Origin: Paeniglutamicibacter sulfureus
GTDB taxonomy: Bacteria > Actinomycetota > Actinomycetes > Actinomycetales > Micrococcaceae
Length of the DNA stretch: 64,000 bases
Assembly (NCBI RefSeq): GCF_030512175.1
Contig: NZ_JAULBL010000002.1
Location: 2,106,149 to 2,170,148 of the forward strand
Reading direction: 5' to 3'
Below are positions 42,368 to 51,921 of this stretch, in pieces (within the stretch, counting starts at the first letter, position 1; each line of letters starts with the position of its first letter). The notes under the pieces are model-generated. The model made no database searches. It worked only from the letters and a program-made list of their open reading frames with translations, and was not told the origin of the DNA. A program made the translations under genes and the position numbers.

Positions 42368-43867
42368 ATGGACACGCCTCTATCGATCAACCAGGACCCT
42401 GCCCGGCGGGATCCGGTGCGCTGGAACTCGGTGGCCGGGATCGTCGGGTTCCTGGCCATTGTGGAACTCACCAGCGGGATCCTGCAGGGCTACTACACCC
42501 CGCTCATGACCGACATAGCCCGCCATCTGGGAATCCACGATGCGGATGTGAATTGGTTCGAGGCCGCCCAGCTCATGGTCAGCGCGCTGGCGGTCCCGCT
42601 GTTGGCATCCCTCGGTGACATCTTCGGGCACAAGAAGATGCTCCTGCTCTCGGCCGTGGTCACCGCGCTGGCGTCATGGGCAGTGGTGTTTTCCGGATCC
42701 TTCACCACCTTCCTGGTCTCGTGGGCATTGCAGGGGGTTTATGCGGTGTGGCTGCCGCTGGAAATAGCCATCGTCTTTTCACGCGCCCGGAAACTGGGCA
42801 TCCCCGGCCCGATGACCCGTCGCGCGGCGGGGCTGCTGGTTGGGGCGCTCGAGGTCGGGGTGATTGCCGGTGCGTTGGCAGGCGGCGCGCTGATCGGGGT
42901 CTTCGGCGGCAGTGTTCCGCTGACCATGACGATCCCCGCCATCGCCACGACGATTTGCATCTTTGCCGTGGCCTTCGGGGTGCCCGATGACGGGGAGCGC
43001 AATGGGGCCAGGATTGACGCGGGGGATTCGGCTACCTGGCCATCGGCCTGCCTGCTGCTGCTCACCAGCGGACTGAGCTTCCTGCGGATCAACGGCGCCG
43101 GCAGCCCGTTGCCATGGGGATCGATGGTGCTGGGCCTGGCCGTGCTTTACGTGTTCTACCGCCACGAAAACAAGCAGGCCGATCCGCTGATAGATTTCAA
43201 GGTCCTCTTCGCCCGGTCGATGTGGCCGGTGCAGCTGACCGCAGGACTCTTTGGCGTCTCGGTCCTGGGGGCCCAGATTCCCATGAGCACCTTCGCCCGC
43301 ACCGACCCGGCCGTCAATGGGTATGGCCTCGGGCTGGGCGCATCGGGCGTCTCGGTCATCATTGGGGCGTATGTGCTTTCGATGCTTGTGGGAGCGTTGC
43401 TGTTCCCGGTGGCTGCGCGACTTGTGGGTGCCAAGGCGACGCTGGTCTCGGCCAGCGCGCTCGTTGGCATCGGGTATCTGATGTTCCTGCCGTTGCATGC
43501 CTCTCTGGCCCAGGTGTTGGCCAACATGGTGGTTGCAGGCGTTGGTTCAGGGGCGTTGATCGCGGCTCTGCCGGCGGCGGCTGCGGCAGCCGCCCCCTAT
43601 CACCGGACGGGCATGGCCACCGGGCTGACCAATGCGGTGAAGACCATTGGAGGTTCCTTCGCTTCGGCGGTCTTCGGGCTGGCCCTCATCGGCCAGGTGG
43701 CCGGGGCGGCATCGAACACGGCGGTGGAAAACACCGCTGCGCCATTGGCCGGATACATGATCGTTTGGGCCATCTGCGGCGGGACGGGGATCGTGTGCGC
43801 ACTGGTGCTGTTCGCCGTGCCGCGAAATGCCCTCGAGGATACCGCACTGGCCGGGAAGCACCGGTAG
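42368..43867 (+). CDS. MFS transporter, DHA2-type (14 helices)
   Basis: This 499-residue inner-membrane exporter probably has 14 transmembrane segments. The cytoplasmic loop motif A appears as LGDIFGHKKMLL and a motif C-like glycine-rich segment lies in VGVIAGALAGGALIG. DHA2 proteins expel drugs using the proton gradient. It diverges from the LLM/MarR operon, 157 bases away, and is likely under MarR control. The ATG follows no strong ribosome site (CGGTAGG at distance), so the start is moderately sure. Confidence 0.88.
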   Translation: MDTPLSINQDPARRDPVRWNSVAGIVGFLAIVELTSGILQGYYTPLMTDIARHLGIHDADVNWFEAAQLMVSALAVPLLASLGDIFGHKKMLLLSAVVTALASWAVVFSGSFTTFLVSWALQGVYAVWLPLEIAIVFSRARKLGIPGPMTRRAAGLLVGALEVGVIAGALAGGALIGVFGGSVPLTMTIPAIATTICIFAVAFGVPDDGERNGARIDAGDSATWPSACLLLLTSGLSFLRINGAGSPLPWGSMVLGLAVLYVFYRHENKQADPLIDFKVLFARSMWPVQLTAGLFGVSVLGAQIPMSTFARTDPAVNGYGLGLGASGVSVIIGAYVLSMLVGALLFPVAARLVGAKATLVSASALVGIGYLMFLPLHASLAQVLANMVVAGVGSGALIAALPAAAAAAAPYHRTGMATGLTNAVKTIGGSFASAVFGLALIGQVAGAASNTAVENTAAPLAGYMIVWAICGGTGIVCALVLFAVPRNALEDTALAGKHR

Positions 43868-44180
43868 GCGGGCGTGTGGGGGAGGAGTTCCCGTCGCGCG
43901 AGACGCACGGCATCCCCCGAGCGGATGTGGTGTGTGGGCGTCGGGACCCGCGCTTCAAGTTCTCGTGGGTTGCCGGCACGAACACCTTGCTCCTGGATTC
44001 CTTGGAGCGCGGTATAGGCCGGTAGAGCCACATTGAAGTCCTGAGGGGTCCCGACGTCTTCGACGATACTCCTTTTGACGTGCTTGTCCATCGTCACCGG
44101 CAGGGAATTTCATGGACATGCGCGGACCATCCCCGAGCGCCGCGAAGTCCGGTGAAAAGTACTGCCAGAAGTAGTAGGGC
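43868..44180. other. Convergent intergenic region, no gene accepted
   Basis: About 310 bases between the MFS and PPOX genes. A minus-strand frame here begins MTMDKHVKRSIVEDVG but has no ribosome site and continues across the MFS gene antisense, so I do not accept it. No clear terminator is visible. Confidence 0.35.
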
Positions 44181-44633
44181 CTATCCGTGGCGCATGTGCT
44201 TCCACCAGGTCAGCGGATCGGCAACCTTGAACCGCCGCCCCGTCATCGAGCTGGGGATGACGCGCACGAACTGGTCCTTGGGCCCGGATTCCCAGGGGAA
44301 GAGCATGAGGTTGAAGGAATCCAGCGTTTCCTCGATGCCGCCGAAAAGTTCCGCCTTGCCCTGGACCATGACCGACCAGGCGACGCCGGTTTCCGGGTTC
44401 ACCCCGTCCGCCTGAAAGGCAACGTGGGGCTGGGCACGCAAGGTGTCCAGCTTGGTTCCCGGCCCGGTGCGGAATACCACGGTGCCGTGGTCGACCGTGA
44501 AGTTGATCGGGAAGATCTGTGGCATGTCGCCGTGGCTCACGGCGAGATGGCCGAGGGAAACCGCTCGAAGCAGTTCCAGGCACTGGTTGGATTCGAGGGC
44601 CTCAACGTCCGTGTGTGTCTGTTCCTTTTCCAT
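44181..44633 (-). CDS. Pyridoxamine 5'-phosphate oxidase family protein
   Basis: The 150-residue protein has the flavin-binding split-barrel fold: MEKEQTHTDVEALESNQCLE, LRAVSLGHLAVSHGDMPQIF, PINFTVDHGTVVFRTGPGTK and GVAWSVMVQGKAELFGG. Family members use FMN, F420 or heme; this Rv1155/nitroreductase-related type is common in actinobacteria. The reaction is unknown. The short start was chosen because the longer frame has a poor N-terminus. It is a single gene near the RND exporter. Confidence 0.85.
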   Translation of the reverse strand: MEKEQTHTDVEALESNQCLELLRAVSLGHLAVSHGDMPQIFPINFTVDHGTVVFRTGPGTKLDTLRAQPHVAFQADGVNPETGVAWSVMVQGKAELFGGIEETLDSFNLMLFPWESGPKDQFVRVIPSSMTGRRFKVADPLTWWKHMRHG

Positions 44634-44772
44634 GACTTGAGCGTACGTGCGGTCGGACAAAGTGGCCAGAGGACCGTACCCGTTTTCCGGGCCAGTGTGG
44701 CCGCCGGAGTTCAAGGGGCCGGAATGATGCCGGCCCGATGGGCGGGGATGGCGCCCCGCACCCGGTTCGGAC

Positions 44773-47700
44773 TCAGGAATCCCTTGGCTGATTCCTCAGC
44801 ACGTCCTCGACTTCCTTGCGTTCCTTGCGGGTCAGCGGGATCATCCCGGTGGCCGGATTGATCAAGGTGCCCGAGGCTGCGGTGCCCGTGGCGCTGACCG
44901 GCGGTGGTACCGAGCCGTTGCCCGAGTTGCCCGCCCCGACGGATGCGCCATCGGCAAGCGGCGTGCGCCCGGCCGCTGCCATGGCAGTGATCAGCTCCCG
45001 CGTCGGTTCGGTCGGCGTGACAACAACCGAGGTTCCGGCCCGTGTGCCAGGTTCGGAGTGCCTGTCGATGCGGCGTTTGGCCGCCCGCTCCTTGGCGCCC
45101 TCCACCAGGTGGTAGAGCACCGGCACCAGGATCAGGGTCAGCGCGGTGGAGGAGAGAAGCCCGCCGATGACCACCACGGCCAGTGGCCTGGAAATGAATC
45201 CGCCGCCACCGGTCAGGCCCAGGGCCATCGGGACCAGCGCGAAGATCGTGGCCAGTGCCGTCATCAGGATCGGGCGCAGGCGCTGCCGGGCACCGTGGTG
45301 GATGGCGTCGGCAAGGTCCATGGCCGGGTGCCCGTCGCGCGGCTTGCGGTACTGGTTGATCAAGTCGATGAGCACGATCGCGTTGGTGACCACGATGCCC
45401 ACCAGCATCAGCATGCCGATCAGGGACGGCAGGCCGAGCGGCACCTTGGTCAGCAGCAGCAAGCCGATGGCGCCGGTGGCGGCGAACGGGATGGAGACCA
45501 GCAGGATCAGCGGCTGGATGAGCGACTTGAAGGTCGCGACCATCACCACGTAGACGATGGCGATGGCCGCCAGCAGCGCCAGGTAGAGCTGGCCGAAGGA
45601 CTCGGCCTGCTCGGTGGCCGCCCCGCCCAGTTCCGCGGTGGCTCCCGCGGGCAGGGTGAGCGACTCGAGGCGCTTGGCGACCTCGGCGGAAACCGCACCC
45701 AGATCGTTTTCCCCCGGGGTGACGGAGACCGTGGCAATGCGATCCCCGTTGGAGGAGGTGATGGTTGCAGGGGATTCGGAGCGCTCCACCGTCGCCACGT
45801 CGCCCAGTTTCAAGGTGCCGCCCGCGGCAGGCAGAACCAGGTTCCGCAGCTGGTCAAGATCGGTGAGCTCTGTTCCCTCGCCGATGAGCACCGGGTAGTC
45901 CGTGTAGCCAAGGCGCACGGTGCCCGCGGGGACGGGGGAGAGCGTCCCGGCGGCCAGCGCGCCGATCTGTTCCTCGGAGAGCCCGGCGGCGGCTGCCTCG
46001 GCCCTGTCGATGTCGATGGAGACCTGGGGGCGCGCCTCGGAGAGGTTGTCGCCCAGGTCTGTCGCGCCCTCGATTCCGGTCAGGGCCGCCACAGTGGCAT
46101 GGGTTGCCTCGGTGAGCAGCTCCGGGGTGGGCGCGCCGACCTGGACGGTGATCGCGGAGGAGCCGCCCCGGCCGCCCTCGGCGGCGGAGATGGAGATCTC
46201 GGAGTCGCCGGCCAGGGGAGCCACCGCGGCGCGGGCGGCGGCTTGGATGGCTTCCTGGTCGGCGTCGGCATCGGTCATGACCGTGAAGCCGGCAGTGTCG
46301 GTAGCGCCGCCCTGGAACGCGGCGAAGCCGCCGGACGGGGAACCTGCCGTCAGCTGCACATCCACGACGCCATCGAGCCCGCGCAGCGCCTCCTCCACCG
46401 GCTCGGCCACCTTCATGGTGGTTTCCAGGGAAGAACCGGCCGGCAGCTTTTGGGTGACGGAGAAGGTGTTTTGCCCGGTGCCGCCCAGCAGGTTGGTGGG
46501 CACCAGCGGGATCAAGACGACGGTAAGTCCCAGCAGGAGAACGGAGGCCGTCAAGGTGATGACGGGGTGTTTCTGCGTCTTGCGCAGGATGGGGGAGTAG
46601 CCGCGCTGCAGCCAGGACTTCGCTTCCCTCTTTTCGGCGGCCGCCCTGGCCGCTGCGGCATCGGCTGCCCCTGGCCGGCTGTGGCCCAGGAACCAATAGG
46701 CCAGCACCGGGACAATCGTCAGGGAGACCAACAGCGAGGCCAGCAGGGCAATGGTCACGGTCAGCGCGAACGGTCGGAAGAGTTCCCCGGCCATGCCGCC
46801 GACCAGGGCCACGGGCAGGAACACTGCCACGGTCGTCAGCGTCGCGGCTGTCACCGCCGTGGCCACCTCGCGCACGGCGGTGAGGATGGCCTTGGATTTT
46901 TCCTCGCCATAGGCGAGGTGGCGCTTGATGTTTTCGATGACCACGATGGAGTCGTCCACCACGCGGCCAATGGAGATGGTCAACGCGCCCAGGGTGAGCA
47001 TGTTCAGCGTGTAGCCGCCGGTGCGCAGGCCTATGAAGGTCACCAACAAGGACAGCGGGATGGAGATCGCAGTGACCAGGGTGGAGCGCACCGAAAGCAG
47101 GAAGATGAGGATGACCACGACGGCGAAGCCCAGTCCCAGCAGTCCCTCGACGGTGAGATCGTGGATGGATTGCTCGATGAAGGGGGCCTGGTCGAAGACC
47201 GTGGTGAACGTCGCGTCGGGCCCCAGCTGCGCGGCGAGCTCGGGCAGCAGCGCGGCGACTGCATGGGAAATGCCCACGGTGTCCCCGTCTGGCTTCTTGG
47301 TCACCGACACGGCCAGCGTCTCGATCCCGTTGGTGCGCGTGATCGAGGTGGCGGCGTCTTCTTGCATGCTGACATCAGCCAGCTCCGAAAGCTCGTGAAC
47401 GCCACTGGCACCCCGCACCGGCAGCGACTTGACGGCGTCAAGGGAATCGATGGTGGAGCCGGAGGTGACGGGCAGGTCAAGGCCCTCTGTGTCCAGACGG
47501 CCCACCGGCATCAGTCCGGAGCCTTCCTCGATGACCTTTTTCAGGTCGTTGCCGTTGAGGCGTTCCGTGGCAAGCCTGGCGGTATCGGGAAGCACTGCGA
47601 TGTGCTGGGAAGTGCCGCCGGAAACTTCTGCGGTACGTACGCCCTCCACCTTGGAGAGCTTGGGCAGCACCAGACGCTCGACGTCCGCGCGCAGGTCGTT

Positions 47701-48147
47701 CAGGTTTTCGCCCCCGGAAACCGCGAGATAGACGATGGGGAAGTCGGCGATGGAACCGGCAAAGGCCGAGGGTTCGACGTCTTCGGGAAGCGAGGACTTG
47801 GCATTGGAGATGGCCTTGTCGACCTGGGCGCGCGCCCGGTCCAGATCGGTTCCGTAGGCGAAGGACAGTGAGAGGGTCGTGAAGCCGGTTTGCGAGGTGG
47901 AGGAGGAGGATTCCAAGCCCTCCACTGCCTGGAGCGCGCCCTCGAGTGGTTGGGCCACCTGCCTGTCGATGACCTCCGGGGAAGCTCCAGGCTGGGATGC
48001 CAGCACCGAAATCCGCGGGAACTCGAGTGCGGGGATGAGCTCCTGCCTGAGCTGCCCCATGGTGATCACGCCAAACACCGCCACAAAGACCGTGATCAAT
48101 GCGATGAGGGCGCGATTGCCCAGGGATAGTGCCGCCAGCCGGTGCAT
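44773..48147 (-). CDS. RND-type efflux transporter (AcrB/HAE1-like)
   Basis: A 1,124-residue RND permease that exports substrates using the proton gradient. The N-terminus (MHRLAALSLGNRALIALITV) is the first helix; GQLRQELIPALEFPRISVLA follows. The proton-relay pair lies in helix 4: IGRVVDDSIVVIENIKRHLA. Two large periplasmic-type loops and 12 helices are present. Actinobacteria lack an outer membrane channel, so it works alone or with unknown partners. A 120-residue charged and glycine-rich C-terminal tail is extra. The internal ATG was selected since the frame upstream is not membrane-like. Confidence 0.92.
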   Translation of the reverse strand: MHRLAALSLGNRALIALITVFVAVFGVITMGQLRQELIPALEFPRISVLASQPGASPEVIDRQVAQPLEGALQAVEGLESSSSTSQTGFTTLSLSFAYGTDLDRARAQVDKAISNAKSSLPEDVEPSAFAGSIADFPIVYLAVSGGENLNDLRADVERLVLPKLSKVEGVRTAEVSGGTSQHIAVLPDTARLATERLNGNDLKKVIEEGSGLMPVGRLDTEGLDLPVTSGSTIDSLDAVKSLPVRGASGVHELSELADVSMQEDAATSITRTNGIETLAVSVTKKPDGDTVGISHAVAALLPELAAQLGPDATFTTVFDQAPFIEQSIHDLTVEGLLGLGFAVVVILIFLLSVRSTLVTAISIPLSLLVTFIGLRTGGYTLNMLTLGALTISIGRVVDDSIVVIENIKRHLAYGEEKSKAILTAVREVATAVTAATLTTVAVFLPVALVGGMAGELFRPFALTVTIALLASLLVSLTIVPVLAYWFLGHSRPGAADAAAARAAAEKREAKSWLQRGYSPILRKTQKHPVITLTASVLLLGLTVVLIPLVPTNLLGGTGQNTFSVTQKLPAGSSLETTMKVAEPVEEALRGLDGVVDVQLTAGSPSGGFAAFQGGATDTAGFTVMTDADADQEAIQAAARAAVAPLAGDSEISISAAEGGRGGSSAITVQVGAPTPELLTEATHATVAALTGIEGATDLGDNLSEARPQVSIDIDRAEAAAAGLSEEQIGALAAGTLSPVPAGTVRLGYTDYPVLIGEGTELTDLDQLRNLVLPAAGGTLKLGDVATVERSESPATITSSNGDRIATVSVTPGENDLGAVSAEVAKRLESLTLPAGATAELGGAATEQAESFGQLYLALLAAIAIVYVVMVATFKSLIQPLILLVSIPFAATGAIGLLLLTKVPLGLPSLIGMLMLVGIVVTNAIVLIDLINQYRKPRDGHPAMDLADAIHHGARQRLRPILMTALATIFALVPMALGLTGGGGFISRPLAVVVIGGLLSSTALTLILVPVLYHLVEGAKERAAKRRIDRHSEPGTRAGTSVVVTPTEPTRELITAMAAAGRTPLADGASVGAGNSGNGSVPPPVSATGTAASGTLINPATGMIPLTRKERKEVEDVLRNQPRDS

Positions 48148-48912
48148 CTGCCATCCTAGAAAGTTTGTGTTGTTCGCTATTGCTCCGAGAACAACTCTAG
48201 TTGGCCTGCGGCGGTCGCGAATGCACCCAGAGGCGTACCTTGATTTCCGGGAAAAGCCACACGCCATCGCTGGGGCACTCATGGCGGAAAAGGTCTCCCT
48301 GGCACCGGAGTCCGGGACCTTTTCCTTCGCGGGGTGCAGGATCCCCCAATGTTATTCCCTGCACCCCTCGAAGGAGACTTTTGCGTGCGTATCCCGGAGG
48401 GATGCAGTGTGACGCTGTGCTGAAGATCCAGCGTATGAACACTATGTGGTGGAACCCAGTCGTCGAACGCACGTGCAACGACCTTGAGTGGAATGACTTT
48501 CCACGAGTGGATTGCCCATAGCTGCCCGTAATCGCCCCACCGGGCCCATGCCCGGGTAATTTCTAAGTGGTCGTGGCGCCACTATGTGAATCCTGAATCT
48601 TCTTTCTGGCTAGTTTCTATGCAGGAGACATTATCGAACGACGGACGCGGGGAACAGGAAACCGGAAAAATATTTGGCCGATTTGTTCGGGCTCCTGCAC
48701 CGCGTGTTGGTAAAACCTCGATGCGCCTGGATATTGCCTGCCGGAAGCGCTGGCGCTGGCGCTTTCGACAGTCGTGATGTCGATACGGTGGACTGACCTC
48801 TGCGTCCCGTGCAACGATTGACGAACGGTCAAGCGAGTCGGGTCATGGTGCCAGGCTGCCAGTGGAATCCGCGAAGGGACGACTTTCTACTCCCACAGTC
48901 AGAGGAGAAAAT
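48148..48912. other. Long intergenic region upstream of the RND gene, with one hairpin
   Basis: This 765-base stretch has no accepted gene; short frames lack ribosome sites. It has GGAAAAGGTC (48286-48295) and its complement at 48316-48325, a 10-bp stem with a 20-base loop, about 140 bases before the RND start. The base composition is lower in GC than in the nearby genes, and several in-frame stops occur, which suggests old gene remnants or acquired DNA. Confidence 0.4.
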
Positions 48913-49218
48913 ATGTTCAAGCAGTTCGGCCAGGGAACGCCAGAATTCGGCGATCCCCAGGGCCTCACGCTTCCTCCGGAGCACGAGCCCGCGCCTGAGA
49001 CCCCACCGGGCCCGCCGCCGGGTCCGGATCCGGAATACCCGGTACCAGGTCCCGACTTTCCGCCAGGGCCCCCGTCCCATCCCGATCCGGAACCCGGGCC
49101 CTATCCATCGCCTATTCCCGATCCTTCGCCGGACCCGTTCCCCTCGCCGAGCCCGGCCCCGGGGCCAGACCCCATGCCGCACCCCGACCCAACCACCAGG
49201 CCACCGTCGATGGATTAG
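48913..49218 (+). CDS. Proline-rich acidic repeat protein, 101 aa
   Basis: The protein begins MFKQFGQGTPEFGDPQGLTL and then is almost only Pro, Asp, Gly, Glu, Ser and Pro-Xaa-Pro units such as PGPPPGPDPEYPVPGPD and PSPSPAPGPDPMPHPD. It has no signal peptide and is surely disordered. GAGGAG lies seven bases upstream of the ATG, so I accept it as a gene. It stands alone upstream of the convergent second YbdK gene. Similar proline-rich stretches occur in actinobacterial surface proteins, but nothing here shows export. Confidence 0.6.
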   Translation: MFKQFGQGTPEFGDPQGLTLPPEHEPAPETPPGPPPGPDPEYPVPGPDFPPGPPSHPDPEPGPYPSPIPDPSPDPFPSPSPAPGPDPMPHPDPTTRPPSMD

Positions 49219-49332
49219 TCGGTTTCACGAGAGAGGATGTTGTGCGGAGCGGCTTCGGTGAGATGCGGCACCGAAACGCATCCCGCCCTTCGCGGCCTGG
49301 GGCTTGCCCGTCTTCGAGGGGCGAGCCAGAAC

Positions 49333-50415
49333 TCAGGCCGTAAGCGCGCTTGCCGCGTCATTGATGACCCGGTCGATTCCGCCCAGGGCCATGCTCTCTC
49401 GTTGTCGCCGGGCACCATTGCCGCGAGTCAGAAGTTGGTCCGTGGCGGCTTTCACGAACTCGAGGTCGCCGTTCTCATCCAGCGCATCGCGGATATGGCC
49501 GAGCAGGACTCGCACAATTTGATCGGACGGTACTCTATCGCCGGTCTCGGGGTGCAATTGGTTGCCCTCCAGGCCGTTCTTAGCCGCCTGCCAGAATGCG
49601 AGATCAAGCATCTCAGGATGTATTCCATCCTGCGGAACGGGTTCACGGATGATCGTCTCCACAAGTGCCCTGATGATCAACGCCAACGTCACCGACTCGT
49701 CGGCCTGCAATTGGGCATCGGAAATCCGGATTTCTATGGTCGGATAATGGTTTGAAAGGCGGGCCGCCCACCCGATATGGCCGGCATCAAGAACCACATC
49801 TGAACCAAGTATTTGTTCTAGCCGCTTGAAGTAGTCATCCGCTCCGGTGAAATAAGGCGGAATTCCCTGCACCGACCATTGACGGTAGTGGATACTCCTC
49901 CACGAGGCGAACCCCGAGTCTTGCCCGCGCCAGAACGGTGAATTTGCGCCGAGAGCCGCAAGCGCGGGCAACCATCTACGGATGCCGTTGAGGGCGTGCA
50001 CCCCGGCCTCGGAATCCTGGATCGAGACGTGCACGTGCAGACCCGATACATATTGCTCGCTGCTGATGCCAGGCAGGTACCGGTGTATCTCCCTGTAGCG
50101 TTCGGTTGGGGCGATCCCGGCTGCGGATGCCCCGATCAGCGGGGCTGTGCCCAGGGAGACTGCAAGCAGATCGTGCCCCGATGCAGTCCTCGCAAGGCCT
50201 TGCCGGAAGCCACGGACAGAATCCAGGGCCTGCTGCGCGGAGGAGCAAACGGGCGTGGCCATTTCGATCTGGCAATCCAGGAGCTCGTGCTGTGAACTGC
50301 TCTCTCCCGCACGTAGGGACATGAGCGCCTCGCGGGCCTTCTCACTGGGAGCAGCGGGCAATCCGGTTTCGGGATCCATGAGAAAGAATTCCTCTTCGAT
50401 GCCAAAGGTACTCAT
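49333..50415 (-). CDS. Second YbdK-type carboxylate-amine ligase
   Basis: This 360-residue protein is a paralogue of the one at 35839. It shows MSTFGIEEEFFLMDPETGLP, SSQHELLDCQIEMATPVCSS, YVSGLHVHVSIQD, GANSPFWRGQDSGFASWRSI and YPTIEIRISDAQLQADESVT, so the catalytic motifs are intact. Synonymous and amino-acid differences are many, so this is an old duplication or separately acquired copy. It lies 61 bases from an IS3 element. The ATG MSTFGIEEEF has AAGGAG seven bases upstream. Confidence 0.9.
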   Translation of the reverse strand: MSTFGIEEEFFLMDPETGLPAAPSEKAREALMSLRAGESSSQHELLDCQIEMATPVCSSAQQALDSVRGFRQGLARTASGHDLLAVSLGTAPLIGASAAGIAPTERYREIHRYLPGISSEQYVSGLHVHVSIQDSEAGVHALNGIRRWLPALAALGANSPFWRGQDSGFASWRSIHYRQWSVQGIPPYFTGADDYFKRLEQILGSDVVLDAGHIGWAARLSNHYPTIEIRISDAQLQADESVTLALIIRALVETIIREPVPQDGIHPEMLDLAFWQAAKNGLEGNQLHPETGDRVPSDQIVRVLLGHIRDALDENGDLEFVKAATDQLLTRGNGARRQRESMALGGIDRVINDAASALTA

Positions 50416-50515
50416 GGTGAACTCCTTACAGTAACCCGCAGCCGGAAGTCGAAGCCCCATGGCGAGGGAGCGGAATTGAACTGGTCCCCGAAAGTTGGAC
50501 TCGGTAAGTAAAAGT

Positions 50516-51355
50516 CTACGCAGCCAGTGCCTGGGCCCGGTATTTCATCGGGCTCAGGCACTCGAGCGTTAACGAGATGCGGTCATAGTTGTACCAGTGG
50601 ATGTAGTCGTCGAGCTCGGCGGTGAACGCCTCGACGCTGGTGTGTTCGTGGTGGTGGAACATCTCTTCCTTCAGGTGCCCGAAGAAGTTTTCCATCACGG
50701 CGTTGTCCAGGCAGTTGCCCTTGCGCGACATGGATTGGGTCATGCCGGCGTCGGCCAGCAGCCTCTGCCAGCTGGCGTGCTGGTACTGGAATCCCTGGTC
50801 CGAGTGCACCATCGGCGCCTCGCCCGCGGCCAGGGTCCCGATGGCCTCGCTAAGCGATTGGTTGGCGAAGGCCACGGTCGGGGACTGCGACACCGAGTAG
50901 GAAACGATCGAGCGGTCGAACAGGTCCAGCACCGGCGAAAGATAGACCTTCCTGTCGGCAATCTTGAATTCGGTCACGTCGGTCACCCACTTCAGGTTCG
51001 GTGCCTCGGTGTCGAACTGGCGCTTCAGCAGGTTTTCGGCGACCTTGCCGACAGTGCCCTTGTAGGAGGCATACCTTCGCTTGCTGCGGACCTTGCAGAC
51101 CAGGCCCTCGGCGCGCATCAGCTTCAGCACGGTCTTCTTCGCCACCTGCCACCCGCCGCCGAGCAATTCGGCGTGGATGCGGCGGTGCCCGTACCGGCCC
51201 ATGGCCTTGGTGAAGATCTCGTGGATCCGTGCGCGGAGCTCCGCGTGCCGGTCCGGTGCCTTGAGCGCGGCCTGGCGGTGGAAGAACGTGGAGCGGGGAA
51301 GCCCGGCAGCGGCCAGGAGCAGGGGCAAGGGGTGGGAGGCCTTGAGGGCGATCAC
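50516..51355 (-). CDS. IS3-family transposase OrfB
   Basis: OrfB, 279 residues as an isolated frame, carries the rve integrase core. It contains the HTH_21 segment MGRYGHRRIHAELLGGGWQV, the first Asp in LKWVTDVTEFKI, the second in MVHSDQGFQYQHASW and the Glu in GNCLDNAVMENFFGHLKEEM. It is normally made as an OrfAB fusion by -1 frameshifting at an A7 run (51402-51408) at the end of orfA. The GTG at its start is probably not used alone. Confidence 0.92.
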   Translation of the reverse strand: MIALKASHPLPLLLAAAGLPRSTFFHRQAALKAPDRHAELRARIHEIFTKAMGRYGHRRIHAELLGGGWQVAKKTVLKLMRAEGLVCKVRSKRRYASYKGTVGKVAENLLKRQFDTEAPNLKWVTDVTEFKIADRKVYLSPVLDLFDRSIVSYSVSQSPTVAFANQSLSEAIGTLAAGEAPMVHSDQGFQYQHASWQRLLADAGMTQSMSRKGNCLDNAVMENFFGHLKEEMFHHHEHTSVEAFTAELDDYIHWYNYDRISLTLECLSPMKYRAQALAA

Positions 51356-51366
51356 CGCGCTGATTT

Positions 51367-51858
51367 TCAGCGCGGTGGTTGGTTCCTCAAGGCCCGAACT
51401 TTTTTTAGGTATGCATTCTCCGCCTGCAGCCGCTGGTTCTCGCGGCGCAGCTTCTCGAGTTCGGTGGGTCCACCCGCTTCGGCGCCGGAAGCGGTCTTGG
51501 GACGGCCCTTGGCCTTGGGACGCAGCCCGTCCTCGCCCTGTTCCCGGTAGGTCCTGACCCAGGTCCTGAGAAGGTTCGGGGAGCTGAGCCGGTGTCGTTG
51601 GGCAAGCTCCATCAGCGTCGCCTCGCCGTCGAGGAACTGGCGGACGACCGCGAGCTTGAACTCGAAGGAATACACCTGATTGGTCGGTTTGCTTTCCAAC
51701 GCTGCCCTACCCCAAATCCTGAACCGTTTCTCGAGCCCACGAACGGCGTGTTCACCGGCGTTCAGTCTTGAGGATACCGCCTTATGCCCGATTCCCTGCT
51801 CGAAAAGATCGACGGCAGCCAGCCGCTGCTCGGCGGTCAATGAACTATTTTGACGCAT
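51367..51858 (-). CDS. IS3-family OrfA
   Basis: The 163-residue OrfA binds the ends of the element. It has two helix-turn-helix parts (LTAEQRLAAVDLFEQGIGHK and FEFKLAVVRQFLDGEATLME) and a C-terminal leucine-zipper segment (ELEKLRRENQRLQAENAYLK). Near the end, CTA AAA AAA G forms a slippery run that shifts ribosomes -1 into orfB. Confidence 0.9.
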   Translation of the reverse strand: MRQNSSLTAEQRLAAVDLFEQGIGHKAVSSRLNAGEHAVRGLEKRFRIWGRAALESKPTNQVYSFEFKLAVVRQFLDGEATLMELAQRHRLSSPNLLRTWVRTYREQGEDGLRPKAKGRPKTASGAEAGGPTELEKLRRENQRLQAENAYLKKVRALRNQPPR

Positions 51859-51921
51859 GAAAAACTCCCCGAAAGTAAGGATCTGAATTATTCAGTCCAA
51901 CTTTCGGGGAGCAGTTCAAAT

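Larger units (their letters stand above)
50477..51918. mobile_element. Complete IS3-family (IS150-like) element, 1,442 bp
   Basis: Ends are 25-bp inverted repeats with one mismatch, beginning TGAACTG and ending TTGGACT inward (50477-50501 and 51894-51918), with the TG...CA termini of IS3 elements. The 3-bp sequence AAT flanks both sides (50474-50476, 51919-51921) as the target duplication. Two overlapping frames, orfA and orfB, are on the minus strand. The element sits in an intergenic region upstream of the second YbdK gene. It appears intact and capable of movement. Confidence 0.93.

Noticed and set aside
43600-44097. Minus-strand frame starting MTMDKHVKRSIVEDVG after the MFS gene
   Set aside because: The first 70 residues look vaguely protein-like, but there is no ribosome site and the frame runs 270 bases antisense through the MFS coding region.
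45058-47871. A 937-codon plus-strand open frame
   Set aside because: It is antisense to the RND transporter, whose motifs and length are complete. The frame has no domain and is a codon-bias artefact.
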